Source: Gammaproteobacteria bacterium
GTDB lineage: Bacteria; Pseudomonadota; Gammaproteobacteria; Pseudomonadales; Pseudohongiellaceae
Reading direction: 5' to 3'
Assembly: GCA_029244985.1 (NCBI GenBank)
Contig: JAQWQD010000053.1
Span: 1 to 56,273, forward strand
DNA: 56,273 nt
This document shows positions 43,431-52,654 of this stretch, in pieces. The notes below the pieces were generated by a model that worked only from the letters and a program-made list of their open reading frames with translations, did not search any database and was not told where the DNA came from. How positions within the stretch are numbered: the stretch's first letter is position 1; each line of letters starts with the position of its first letter. Both the position numbers and the translations under genes were made by a program.

Positions 43431-45605
43431 TTAGAAAGTACCGGTGATTTTTAATGAAGTGGTCCAGCCTCTCGTGGAACAACGATTCTCGATTTCTTCC
43501 AGGATGCCCGTCGAAAGTCGACCCACGAATCGCATTCTCTCGCGACATTGGTTGTTGGAACCCAGTCCACGTGCATCAAAACGCCAGCTGGTACCATTCG
43601 GACTGATCCATTCTGCGAAGACAGAAGTACTCGGATCACCCCGCAAATCCAATACGTCATCGATGTCATAAATTTTCTCATTGCCATCAAACCGGTTACT
43701 CCAACTACCACCCCAGTTCATGTTCCATTCTGGAATGTCATGACGAAAGCTAAGTGTCCAACGCCCCCTGCCATAATGCGCAAACCGTCGATCGATGCCG
43801 GTAAAAGGATCTTCGATCTCCGAATCTTGCACACTCCAGGCAGAAGAGACTAGCAAGTTAGGCATATCGATCATTTGCATCCTCACACTGGCATTGACTC
43901 GTAAACCATACATCTTGCCGTCACCAATGTTGCCATTGGCGGATTTCAGATCATCCTCTGAAGGCGAGACATCAATTTTCTCAATTACATCGTGATGATC
44001 ATGGTAGAACAAGTTTGCATCAACCACTCCAGCATCGTTGGGTAATCGGTATTCGGCGTTGAAGTCATACTTCCAAAACCATTCCTGGCGTAAATTAGTG
44101 TTTCCGGCAAATGTATTGGAATCTTCATCCTGATCATCTGTTGCTGCCACAAAATCACTAAAGCGTAATTGAGTGACTATCTTTTCCACGGAACCTCTTA
44201 ATTGTAAGGTTGGTGTAATGTCGTAGCGGAAATCCACTTTTGGTTTTATAAAATCGAAGTCGCGCTTGTTGTACACGTCCCCTTTTTGTTCTATTTCTGA
44301 ATACTCGTAAAGCACATGAGATTCCAATGACATACGAGGGTTAATTACCCAGTTATGGATTAGGAACGGCTCATAACGAGTCTCCTCCACTGTTGAATTA
44401 GCATTACTCACGGGTATTGGCACTAATCCACCAAAAGCCGATGACGGCGTTCCGTTAGAGGTTGGAAGTCCTAGGGCAAGATTCGAGTCTAGTGTGGTCA
44501 CGGCCCGCTCGGCGCCAAATTCAATATCCTGCGCCGTAAACATGTCCATCGTATAAGAACTACGAACAATTTCTTCTTCTGTGACGCTGCCCGATTTCAA
44601 AAACAGGTTCTTTTCGGAGCTGCCATCATTGAATAAATCGAAACGTTCGCGAGTGGAGTCTCGGTTGTCCTGGTTTAAAACAAACAAAACCTTAAACCGG
44701 TCGCCATTATTAAAGAATGTCTCAAAGTCTCCACCTATTTCCCAGTTATCCTGATTGCCCGGAATATCTTCAAATTGGTTCACTATTGCGTTGGGCTGCT
44801 CAGTGAAATCAGTGGTTGATCTTTCTAACTTAGTAGGGTTGTCGTTCTGGGAATACAAAGCATTGAAGCGCGCACTAGTTCTATCGCTGAACTCATAACC
44901 GAGGTTCGCCGTATATTCATAGCTGGTCTGTTGTGTTGTCCGCTCTTCTATAACTCTGTCATTGGATGATAAATCACCGAGAACACTGTCTTCTTTGCTC
45001 TCTTCATGATTGTAGCGGGGTTCAGCAACGGCGCTGAGCACCAGATCTAGGCCTCCAATACGATTGCTGTAAGACAGGTCGCCGCCAGGTTGAGTATGTC
45101 CATCGTACTGGTGGTCTGCATTAATTTGGTACTGGAGAGAGGAAGCCGATACTTCTTCAAAAGTGACGATATTTACAACCTGACCACTACCGCGCACGTC
45201 TAATTCGCCTGAAGTGCCCCGAATAATCTGGATATAGTCCACCTGATCAGCCGTGATGCGATTCAAAATACCGCTGGTTTGGTTATTTTTACCTGCAGTT
45301 CGTTTCCCATTAATAAGGATTTCACTTGAGCTACTGCCACTGCCGAAACCGCGACCGCCGCTGCCGCCGCCTCCGCCGCGGAACCCTCCGCTGGAACTGG
45401 AGCCCCCACCCGTCGTCGAGCCAACCCCTGGGATACGATCGAGCATATCTTTCGCGGTCACAGAGCCGTACTCGGCAAAGTAACTGCTTGGATAGGTCAC
45501 AGTGGCTTCATCCTCAGCAATTTGAGAAAGACTCTGACTGGAGAAAAACGCTATTGACGACAAACCTAGAATAACGAGGCAATATCTACGAACTGATGAC
45601 TTCAT
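43431..45605 (-). CDS. TonB-dependent receptor with a Gly/Ser-rich plug insertion
   Basis: 724 residues with a signal peptide (to about 28, SLSQI). The plug begins AKDMLDRIPGVGS and continues to SEILINGKRTAGKNNQ, DQVDYIQIIRGTSGELDVRGSGQVVNIV, a well-known receptor subgroup of Gammaproteobacteria and Caulobacter relatives. Between the 'IPGV' and 'ILINGKR' parts is a low-complexity run of Gly, Ser, Arg and Phe (residues 62-94; 45324-45422) where relatives have only a short RGFG-type turn. The beta-barrel follows and ends SLKITGTF with C-terminal Phe. Ligand unknown. It is divergent from the beta-helix gene across 202 bp, suggesting a linked uptake role. Confidence 0.9.
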   Translation of the reverse strand: MKSSVRRYCLVILGLSSIAFFSSQSLSQIAEDEATVTYPSSYFAEYGSVTAKDMLDRIPGVGSTTGGGSSSSGGFRGGGGGSGGRGFGSGSSSSEILINGKRTAGKNNQTSGILNRITADQVDYIQIIRGTSGELDVRGSGQVVNIVTFEEVSASSLQYQINADHQYDGHTQPGGDLSYSNRIGGLDLVLSAVAEPRYNHEESKEDSVLGDLSSNDRVIEERTTQQTSYEYTANLGYEFSDRTSARFNALYSQNDNPTKLERSTTDFTEQPNAIVNQFEDIPGNQDNWEIGGDFETFFNNGDRFKVLFVLNQDNRDSTRERFDLFNDGSSEKNLFLKSGSVTEEEIVRSSYTMDMFTAQDIEFGAERAVTTLDSNLALGLPTSNGTPSSAFGGLVPIPVSNANSTVEETRYEPFLIHNWVINPRMSLESHVLYEYSEIEQKGDVYNKRDFDFIKPKVDFRYDITPTLQLRGSVEKIVTQLRFSDFVAATDDQDEDSNTFAGNTNLRQEWFWKYDFNAEYRLPNDAGVVDANLFYHDHHDVIEKIDVSPSEDDLKSANGNIGDGKMYGLRVNASVRMQMIDMPNLLVSSAWSVQDSEIEDPFTGIDRRFAHYGRGRWTLSFRHDIPEWNMNWGGSWSNRFDGNEKIYDIDDVLDLRGDPSTSVFAEWISPNGTSWRFDARGLGSNNQCRERMRFVGRLSTGILEEIENRCSTRGWTTSLKITGTF

Positions 45606-45807
45606 TTTACTAGCACACCATAAAGTTGAGTTAAAGTGGGATTTAGGAACGGAGCTAAGCCGAGGAATAAAGAGGGCCGCATTATAAATACAATTCAGTA
45701 TTTTCCTTCTGTTTTTTTATTTTTATTTTTGAATTTAGCCTATTGATTTTTTGATTTAATCCTCAGATCAAATTAATCTGGTACCTGTAATTCTAGGAAT
45801 TCTGGTT

Positions 45808-47217
45808 ATGAAACTTACTATCGGTGGATTTTCCCTATTTTTGTTCAGCGGAATCTTATCCTTAGCTGCGTCGATAAGCTCTGCGCAATCACCCAGAGAG
45901 TTTTACATCAGTAACGATCCTTCTGGCATCGACGGTAGTAGTCGTCAATTCCTAACACTTGCTGAAGCACAATCCCAATCTTCGGTCGGTGACATTATTT
46001 ATCTAGTTAACTTGGACCCTGAGATTGCTCTGGAAGGATCTATTCAATTAAAACCAAGGCAGAAACTTATTGGTGTAGATGCACGCGGTCGCTTATTAGA
46101 AGACTCGGACAGCCGCTTCGTGCTAACTAATAGCAGTGACACCCTAGATGGAGCCATTGTAAGACTCGCAGACCATAATGAGATCGCCGGTATACATTTT
46201 ATCAACATGCGCAATGCAGCGATAGCGGGAGAGGTGGTTGATTACTCAGGCACTTACCTTCATCACAATAGTTTTTCCGGTAACGCTGAGGAGCATGTGG
46301 AAGATGAGCGCGGTTTGGTTTACGCGGTGAGTTTTGATGCAAACAACGGCGATTTGACCGATATTCGTATCGAACACAGTGAATTTAACGATGGAGAAGA
46401 TCTTGGTGCTATACGTGTCTTCCAGGCTGGGAATAGTCGAGGCAGTTACCGTTTTCAAAACAATCATTTTAGAGATCTTGGGGGGAGGCCCTACTTTGTA
46501 CGTACTCAAAACACGAGTCGTGTAGAAACTGTCATTCTTGATTCCAGTGCAGACAATATAGGGCGGGGTGGCCGAAACTCTGACAGTATTATTCCCTACT
46601 TGATGGGCCAATCGGAGCAAGTAATGCTGGTGCGTAACTACCATTTCAAAAACACGCTCGGTGTAGGTAACCAATCAAACACAGGTATCGAAGCTTATAT
46701 GTTTGGCTTTCCGAGAGAAGATGAAGCTAACTTCTGCACTGACTGTAAACTAACATTCAAGATTGAAGACAGTGTGATTGAGAATGCAGTGACTGACCCA
46801 ATCCAATTCTCGAATTCAGGTAAAAATTCACAGATGCACCTAGAAATTCGCAATACGCGGATCATTGGTGGCACTCCTCGTCAAGGTGGCGGCGGCATAT
46901 CCCTTAATCTACAAAGTGTCGAAGAAAGTGGCAGTCACACCACTTTATTAGTTGAGAACACTGAAGTAATCGGAACTGATGGTTATGGTTTTACAATGAA
47001 TAATCGTGGAGGTGGTGTGTATTCCGCGGTAATCGATTTGGGTGGTGGATCTTTAGGAAGTGCCGGTAATAATCTGTTTCGGGATAATGCCAAAGGAGAT
47101 ATGCGACTGTCAGGGTCGCGAGTTCATGCGCTAGAAAATTACTGGAATAAAGAAATGCCAAGTGTATTTAATAGCGAAGACCAGCTTTATGAATCTGCTC
47201 TGGTTGTTTTTGATTAG
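45808..47217 (+). CDS. Exported right-handed beta-helix protein
   Basis: 469 residues; AGGA precedes the ATG. Signal peptide to about residue 27 (SSAQS). The chain consists of successive beta-helix turns: AIVRLADHNEIAGIHFINMRNAAIAG, YLHHNSFSGNAEEHVED, IRIEHSEFNDGEDLGAIRVFQ, YRFQNNHFRDLGG, HLEIRNTRIIGG, TLLVENTEVIGTDGYGF, the fold of polysaccharide lyases and parallel beta-helix surface proteins. No lyase catalytic set is recognised, so a carbohydrate-binding or surface role is as likely as an enzyme. One Cys pair (NFCTDCKL) is in a loop. Divergent from the Gly/Ser-rich TonB receptor. Confidence 0.85.
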   Translation: MKLTIGGFSLFLFSGILSLAASISSAQSPREFYISNDPSGIDGSSRQFLTLAEAQSQSSVGDIIYLVNLDPEIALEGSIQLKPRQKLIGVDARGRLLEDSDSRFVLTNSSDTLDGAIVRLADHNEIAGIHFINMRNAAIAGEVVDYSGTYLHHNSFSGNAEEHVEDERGLVYAVSFDANNGDLTDIRIEHSEFNDGEDLGAIRVFQAGNSRGSYRFQNNHFRDLGGRPYFVRTQNTSRVETVILDSSADNIGRGGRNSDSIIPYLMGQSEQVMLVRNYHFKNTLGVGNQSNTGIEAYMFGFPREDEANFCTDCKLTFKIEDSVIENAVTDPIQFSNSGKNSQMHLEIRNTRIIGGTPRQGGGGISLNLQSVEESGSHTTLLVENTEVIGTDGYGFTMNNRGGGVYSAVIDLGGGSLGSAGNNLFRDNAKGDMRLSGSRVHALENYWNKEMPSVFNSEDQLYESALVVFD

Positions 47218-47445
47218 CAGTAAGGGGATATGTTTTATTAGGCTTAGAGCTGCTATGCTTTCTTGGATAACGAGGCAAAGAAGAAATCGCAATGAGCTTT
47301 TTTAGTTTGCGCAACTAACGTATTTCCCTAAATCCACTCCCTCAGAATTGCATGATCTTATTTCTTTAGCAGATACTTGCTTGGCGGCTAGAAATGGCGC
47401 TCTAGAATGGAAATTTAAATTTAAAAAGAAGTGAAAACCCCGCCT

Positions 47446-48867
47446 TTATAAATTTACTTCTGTGTTTTTAGCGAATGTACCCTGATTGATTTGATTCTTA
47501 CGAAATATTCCGAATCCTAAATAAGCAAGGCCAATTGATAACAATGGATTGATATAGTTAAAAAACGCCCAAGGACCATATTCCAAAGGCGACATAGCAA
47601 GCACGCCGGTGATAAAAGCACCGGAAGTAGTCCACGGGATGAGTGAGGTGCTCAGTGTAGCGCCTTCTTCCAAACAGCGAGATAGCATGTGATTCTCAAG
47701 GCCATCTTTTTCATAAGAATCCTTGAATATTTGGCCACCAAATATGATTGATAGATAGCCTTCACCCATGCTCATGTTGGAGACGATGCCGGCACCAATT
47801 GTGGTAGCCATCAGACTTGCCGATCGCTTGATGCGTTTCAATATTCCACTTAGTAGAATTCTTACGAAGCCTCCACGATCAAGAATTCCTCCTAGCGATA
47901 ATGCAATTAATGCAAGTGACATTGTCCACATCATGCTTGTTATGCCGCCGCGACTGAGGAGATCATCGAGTTGTTCTTGTCCGGTAGAAGAGACATAGCC
48001 AGTGTGTAAACTATTCAAAACTTCCGCAACTGTTCTATCTTGAAATACGACTGCTAATATTACCGCCATACCAACGCTGGCGAGCATGCTGATTTCAGCT
48101 GGTGTTTTTCTTAAACTCAGGGTAAGTAGTACCAGTAATGGCAATAGAGTTATTGGACCAATAACGAATTCAATGTCGAGATTGTCCTTAAATACAGATA
48201 ACTCTTCTGCAGAGAGAACCTCGCCGCTGTAGTAAAAACCAAGAGTCGCAAAAAGAATCAAAGTGATTAGGTAAGTGGGAACAGTCGTGTATAGCATCGA
48301 CTTAATATGTGCATAGAGATCTGTGCTGGCACTCATAGCGGCGAGATTTGTTGTATCTGAGACCGGGGACATCTTGTCGCCGAAGCTAGCGCCAGAAACA
48401 ATCATTCCTGCGACTAGTGGCAGCGGGATACCTAAGGCACCACCTAGCCCCATTAGAACAACGCCAATCGTAGCGATTGTTCCCCAAGCGGTGCCGGTAG
48501 CAATTGACATTAAACTGCAAAGCACCAATCCGGCAGGCAAAAAGAAAGTTGGGTGAAGTAAGTCTAAGCCGTAGTAGATGAGCCCGCCAATTGTTCCACT
48601 TTCTATGAGCGCAGCGACAAGAATACCAATCAGGAAAAAGATAAAGATCGCGCCGAGACCTTTTTGAATGCCAGCAATCATTGCAGATTTGATGATGTTG
48701 TAGCTATACCCCAGCAGTGCAGAGTGACTCGCAACCCATATCACCGCAATAACGAGGAGGCTGTGCAGGCTTATACCCAGCCAGAGCATGCCAGCAATCA
48801 CGATCACGATGACTCCGCCGAAACAGGTCAGGGAATGCAAAAAACTTGGGTCTTGTGAATTATCCAC
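47446..48867 (-). CDS. nhaC: Na+/H+ antiporter NhaC
   Basis: 473 residues, about 11-12 transmembrane helices. Key family segment GASFGDKMSPVSDTTNLAA (159-177) holds the conserved Asp/Ser/Thr of the ion path. It expels Na+ in exchange for H+, fitting a marine cell. Later DRGGFVRILLSGILKRI and NMSMGEGYLSIIFGG segments also match. It is the gene downstream of uup on the same strand, about 90 bp apart, without sign of a shared ribosome-binding site. Convergent with the beta-helix gene. Confidence 0.93.
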   Translation of the reverse strand: MDNSQDPSFLHSLTCFGGVIVIVIAGMLWLGISLHSLLVIAVIWVASHSALLGYSYNIIKSAMIAGIQKGLGAIFIFFLIGILVAALIESGTIGGLIYYGLDLLHPTFFLPAGLVLCSLMSIATGTAWGTIATIGVVLMGLGGALGIPLPLVAGMIVSGASFGDKMSPVSDTTNLAAMSASTDLYAHIKSMLYTTVPTYLITLILFATLGFYYSGEVLSAEELSVFKDNLDIEFVIGPITLLPLLVLLTLSLRKTPAEISMLASVGMAVILAVVFQDRTVAEVLNSLHTGYVSSTGQEQLDDLLSRGGITSMMWTMSLALIALSLGGILDRGGFVRILLSGILKRIKRSASLMATTIGAGIVSNMSMGEGYLSIIFGGQIFKDSYEKDGLENHMLSRCLEEGATLSTSLIPWTTSGAFITGVLAMSPLEYGPWAFFNYINPLLSIGLAYLGFGIFRKNQINQGTFAKNTEVNL

Positions 48868-48956
48868 GGTTACATTGTACTTTAAAATGGAACAAATTTA
48901 TTTTACCTGAATAAAGAAGGTCTTTTGCCTGTCGTTACGCCGAAGAGAAAATTAAT

Positions 48957-50870
48957 TTAACTCTCTAACTCTTCCCAGCTACGATAAGCGTTGGCAAGCT
49001 TTCTGTTATTCTCGGCCACTTTTTTTAGCACCTCATCGATATGGCTTTTGTCTTCTGTGTAAAAATTCGCTTCCGCCATCATCATATCTAATTCTTGCTT
49101 TGTGCTCTCTAATTGTTCGATCAGCTTAAGCTGTTTCTCTAGGTCTTTTTTCTTTTTGAGTGACAGTTGGTTTTTATGATGGGGAGATTGTTGAGTCAGT
49201 TTGTTATAAGCACTCTCTGTATGTTCCTGCTTACCTTTTTTTACTTGACCTGCCTCATTATTTCCTTTTTTATTCTTCTCAGTGAGACTGCCTCCCTGCT
49301 TTATCCAGTCGCTATAGCTACCCACAGTTTCAACAACCTCTCCTGAGTTCTCAAACACCATTAAACTGGTTACGACATTGTCCATAAATTGCCGGTCATG
49401 GCTTACTAAAAGTACCGTGCCTTGAAACTCCAGCAGGATGTCTTCCAATAATTCCAGAGTTTCGATATCCAAGTCATTAGTTGGTTCGTCCAGCACCAAT
49501 ACATTTGACGGCTTGCTGAAGACCTTGGCGAGTATTGCTCGATTTTGTTCACCGCCACTTAATGCTTTTGCAGGAGTTCGAATCCGGTCCGGAGTAAACA
49601 GAAAGTCTCTCAGGTAGCTAATGGCGTGTTTTTTCTTGCCGTTGACTTCAATGAAGTCTTGGCCACCACAGATATTGTCGATTAGGTTTTTTTCCAAGTC
49701 CAAGTGTTCGCGTAATTGGTCGAAATAAGCGATGTCAAGTTTCGTGCCGAGTTTGACCTTGCCTTCACTAGGCTCAAGTTTCCCTAGTAATATTTTGAGC
49801 AGGGTAGATTTGCCAGCACCATTAACCCCGACCAGACCGATTCGGTCACCTCGCATAACGGTAGTGGAGAAATTTCTAATAACTTCATTGTCTCCATATC
49901 GATGTGAGATGTCGGTGAGCTCTACCACCAACTTGCCCGAGCGTTCGCCCTGACTCGCCTCGAAAATTGCCTTGCCTGGTTTTGGTCGACGTTGACTGCG
50001 TTCATTGCGCATGGCTTTGAGTGCTCGCACTCTGCCTTCGTTGCGCGTTCTCCGTGCTTTGATTCCCTGACGGATCCACACTTCTTCTTCGGCAAGTTTC
50101 TTGTCAAAAAGTTTGTTGGCATTTTCTTCGGCGGCTAACTGCTCCTCACGAAACCGCAGAAAGCGTTGGTAAGTTCCCTCGAACTGGTAGAGCTGACCGC
50201 GATCTATCTCGGCAATTTCATTTGCAACTTTTTCCAGAAAGCTACGATCGTGAGTAACCAGAAGTAGCGCGCCGTGATAATCCTGAAGCGCCTTTTCCAG
50301 CCACTCAATAGTGGGAATATCTAAATGATTAGTCGGCTCGTCCAATAATAGTAATTCCGGTTCCCGCACCAATGCCCTCGCCAGAGCTACTCGCTTGCGC
50401 CAGCCTCCGGATAATTCTGCCAGTGGGGTATCAGCGGGCAATTGCAGTTGGCTGATCACAGTGTCGACCTTCTGGCCTAGACTCCATCCGTTCTTAACTT
50501 CTAGTTGTTCCTGTACCTGTTCTAACTTTTTTGTATCCGCGTGTTCGTAATCAGCGATCAGATGATGATATTCCTTTAATAGGTCACCCACTTCTGCTAA
50601 TCCATCTGCCACCATGTCATAAACAGTTTGTTCGGCAGCCGTTGGCAGGGATTGTTCCAGCCAGGCTACTTGTGTGCCTGGCCGGAGCCAGCACTCGCCA
50701 CCGTCTACTTGCATGGATCCAGCAATAATTTTCATCAGCGTTGTCTTGCCAGCGCCATTACGGCCTAATAAACCAATGCGCTGGCCCTTACTGATTTGAA
50801 AGTCAGTTTGATCCAGCAGCACATGAGTACCAAAGTTAAGAGAAACTTTGTCTAGACGGAGCAAAGGCAT
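48957..50870 (-). CDS. uup: ABC-F ATPase Uup
   Basis: 637 residues, close to E. coli Uup (635). Two ABC cassettes without transmembrane parts: Walker A GRNGAGKTT (about 35-43), signature LSGGWRKR, LLLLDEPTNHLD; second Walker A GVNGAGKST near 345, signature ALSGGEQNR, VLVLDEPTNDLD. The C-terminal stretch from about 555 to 637 (KKKKDLEKQLKLIEQL... AENNRKLANAYRSWEELES) is a coiled coil, the DNA/ribosome-binding tail of Uup. It acts in ribosome/translation quality control; mutants affect transposon excision. Confidence 0.95.
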   Translation of the reverse strand: MPLLRLDKVSLNFGTHVLLDQTDFQISKGQRIGLLGRNGAGKTTLMKIIAGSMQVDGGECWLRPGTQVAWLEQSLPTAAEQTVYDMVADGLAEVGDLLKEYHHLIADYEHADTKKLEQVQEQLEVKNGWSLGQKVDTVISQLQLPADTPLAELSGGWRKRVALARALVREPELLLLDEPTNHLDIPTIEWLEKALQDYHGALLLVTHDRSFLEKVANEIAEIDRGQLYQFEGTYQRFLRFREEQLAAEENANKLFDKKLAEEEVWIRQGIKARRTRNEGRVRALKAMRNERSQRRPKPGKAIFEASQGERSGKLVVELTDISHRYGDNEVIRNFSTTVMRGDRIGLVGVNGAGKSTLLKILLGKLEPSEGKVKLGTKLDIAYFDQLREHLDLEKNLIDNICGGQDFIEVNGKKKHAISYLRDFLFTPDRIRTPAKALSGGEQNRAILAKVFSKPSNVLVLDEPTNDLDIETLELLEDILLEFQGTVLLVSHDRQFMDNVVTSLMVFENSGEVVETVGSYSDWIKQGGSLTEKNKKGNNEAGQVKKGKQEHTESAYNKLTQQSPHHKNQLSLKKKKDLEKQLKLIEQLESTKQELDMMMAEANFYTEDKSHIDEVLKKVAENNRKLANAYRSWEELES

Positions 50871-51672
50871 GGTTACGCTATTTCTTGGAAATGTGAGATG
50901 AAATTAAAGGGTCCGGAATAATATTCAATAGCAGAGGCTGTTCATAGAGGCTATTCAGAGGTTTTTGCTTCAACGTATTTTACATCAAAGATACAAGTAG
51001 GCTCCCAGAGCAGATAGGGATTATCTATACTGAAAAATATAATCTCTCTATGAGACAAAATTATCTGGGCTCCTATCCACTCCACGGGATGCTTAAAAAC
51101 TACATTGGAAATGTTAATCCATCGCGGCTATTTGGGCGCGCAGTCTAGCACATAGAGAGGTATCTAGGGGCACCAAATAAGTTGGTGCAATTTGGTTTGG
51201 GTTTGTCTGACCCTTGTTTTTATAAGAAATAAGGTAAGTCTCCATTGTTCAGGATACTCAATTCTGACGAAAGCTGCTGTTTTTGTATCCGCCTCTTTTA
51301 TCCTGTGTAGCAGATCTATCTTGCTTTGCCTGGCGTAACAGCCTTCTGATCAATTTTTTCCAATCACCATTCTACTGATCCTGATTCTTCGCCTCCGCTG
51401 AATTTTGAAGCGTGCATAAGATATTTGGACCGAATCTAGAGGCCAAGACTAAGAGATCTAATTTTAGGCAGCTTGAAATGAGAGAGTTATAGACAGCAAG
51501 AAGCTTGCGATACAGTTTTCTTATTTGAAGTAGGATTTGTATATTAAGAAGATGTGCTCATTAACAGCTAACGGGTAAGGTGAGAGCTAAAGTTGTTAAA
51601 GATGCACTCGTGTGTACAATTATGTTCAGTCTTCTTTGTCTAATCCTTTTTATCTAGTACCTTTATTTAATC
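50871..51672. other. Intergenic region without a convincing gene (802 bp); hairpins
   Basis: The region lies between divergent uup and the binding-protein gene. Hairpins seen: GCACCAA/TTGGTGC with a 5-nt loop (51170-51188), followed by a weaker GGGT/ACCC pair (51199-51213) and a T-rich run (51214-51222), an arrangement like the 3' end of a small RNA on the plus strand. A bulged 9-bp stem pairs 51008-51016 with 51062-51072. No open frame of note was found and no tRNA. Confidence 0.5.
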
Positions 51673-52551
51673 ATGACGAGTATTAAACAATTTAAAACAT
51701 ATTTGGCGTTCGTGTTGACGGTCTTGCAAATCCTTTGGGTGGGCAAAGTATTGCATTTTCCAGCTCGTCGAAAAATTAGAACAACAAGTTTCTGGATAAA
51801 TTACTTAAGTTTTAATTCGCCTATCGTCTTTCGTTGGGCGATAGTGTGGTGTGCGTTGCTCGCTTTTGTAGGATGTAGATCAGAGCAACAAATTAAGACA
51901 ATTTGGCCGGGCGTGCTCACTATTGCGGTGACATCAGATGCCCCCACGAGCCAATATGATCCGCAACTATGGATCAGAATGTATGTCGAGCAGTTTGCTC
52001 GCGAGCGGGAGCTGCAAATTTCCTGGGTCGTCGTTCCATTCAATGAATCGTGGTTGCTAGCTAGTAGAGATGAAGTCGACCTGGTCGCTACGAATGTTGC
52101 AAATTTTTCCGATCGTGTGCATCGAGGAGCATCGTTTTCCTCACCGTTTCTTTTCGAGAGACGAGCATTGCGAATTAATCCTGAAGATGAGGAGTACTAC
52201 CAACACATCGATGACTTCATTGGTAAGACCGTCGGCGTTGTTTCAGGTATGGCAGCAGAGCGCGATGTTAAGCGACGCGCGCCGGACGGCGTTATCGTAA
52301 GAACTACGGATACATTCGCTCAGCTTTATGCGGAATTCGATCTTGGACAGCTTGATGCTGTTGCTGAAGCGGAGTATTACACACTCGATGGCCAGGTAAT
52401 TCCATCACACGGTGATGAGGTTGTCTTGATTGACCATCACGACCTTACGCCGGGTGCTCGGGAAGAGTCAGTCTTCGTGATTTCTGATAACAGCAAAAAC
52501 CTACTTTCTGCTGTGAATGAATTTATTGGTAGATCGAAATTTCCACTCTGA
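51673..52551 (+). CDS. Substrate-binding domain lipoprotein (MltF/SBP_bac_3-like, no lytic domain)
   Basis: 292 residues as read from the first ATG. A lipobox FVGC (Cys68) is preceded by a hydrophobic run starting at about residue 50, so the first 45 residues would be an unusually long N-region; the true start may be nearer but no ATG/good ribosome-binding site lies between. The mature part is an SBP_bac_3 lobe pair: GVLTIAVTSDAPTSQYDP, DLVATNVANFSDRVHRGASFSSPFLF, GKTVGVVSGMAAERDV, as in MltF's N-terminal domain, but the SLT transglycosylase domain of MltF is missing. It would bind an amino acid or peptide-like ligand in the periplasm. Ligand unknown. Confidence 0.8.
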   Translation: MTSIKQFKTYLAFVLTVLQILWVGKVLHFPARRKIRTTSFWINYLSFNSPIVFRWAIVWCALLAFVGCRSEQQIKTIWPGVLTIAVTSDAPTSQYDPQLWIRMYVEQFARERELQISWVVVPFNESWLLASRDEVDLVATNVANFSDRVHRGASFSSPFLFERRALRINPEDEEYYQHIDDFIGKTVGVVSGMAAERDVKRRAPDGVIVRTTDTFAQLYAEFDLGQLDAVAEAEYYTLDGQVIPSHGDEVVLIDHHDLTPGAREESVFVISDNSKNLLSAVNEFIGRSKFPL

Positions 52552-52654
52552 CATCTAAGATAATCTGTATCTTTAGTCGGAAATATTGTCTTATTTGCTC
52601 AACTGGTTTTGAGTCACATCCGCCAATTAGCCCTTTGAGGTGTTCTTGACCAAA

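Noticed and set aside
47292..47434. Possible small gene with a frameshift after the beta-helix gene (protein-like frame 47306-47431 ending at TGA 47432).
   Set aside because: The ATG at 47292 is in another frame, needs a -1 shift to join, and a T6 run correction gives stop codons. No family resemblance, so chance is as likely.
51673..52551. A membrane-bound lytic transglycosylase (MltF).
   Set aside because: Only the substrate-binding part is present; the SLT domain with its catalytic Glu is absent.
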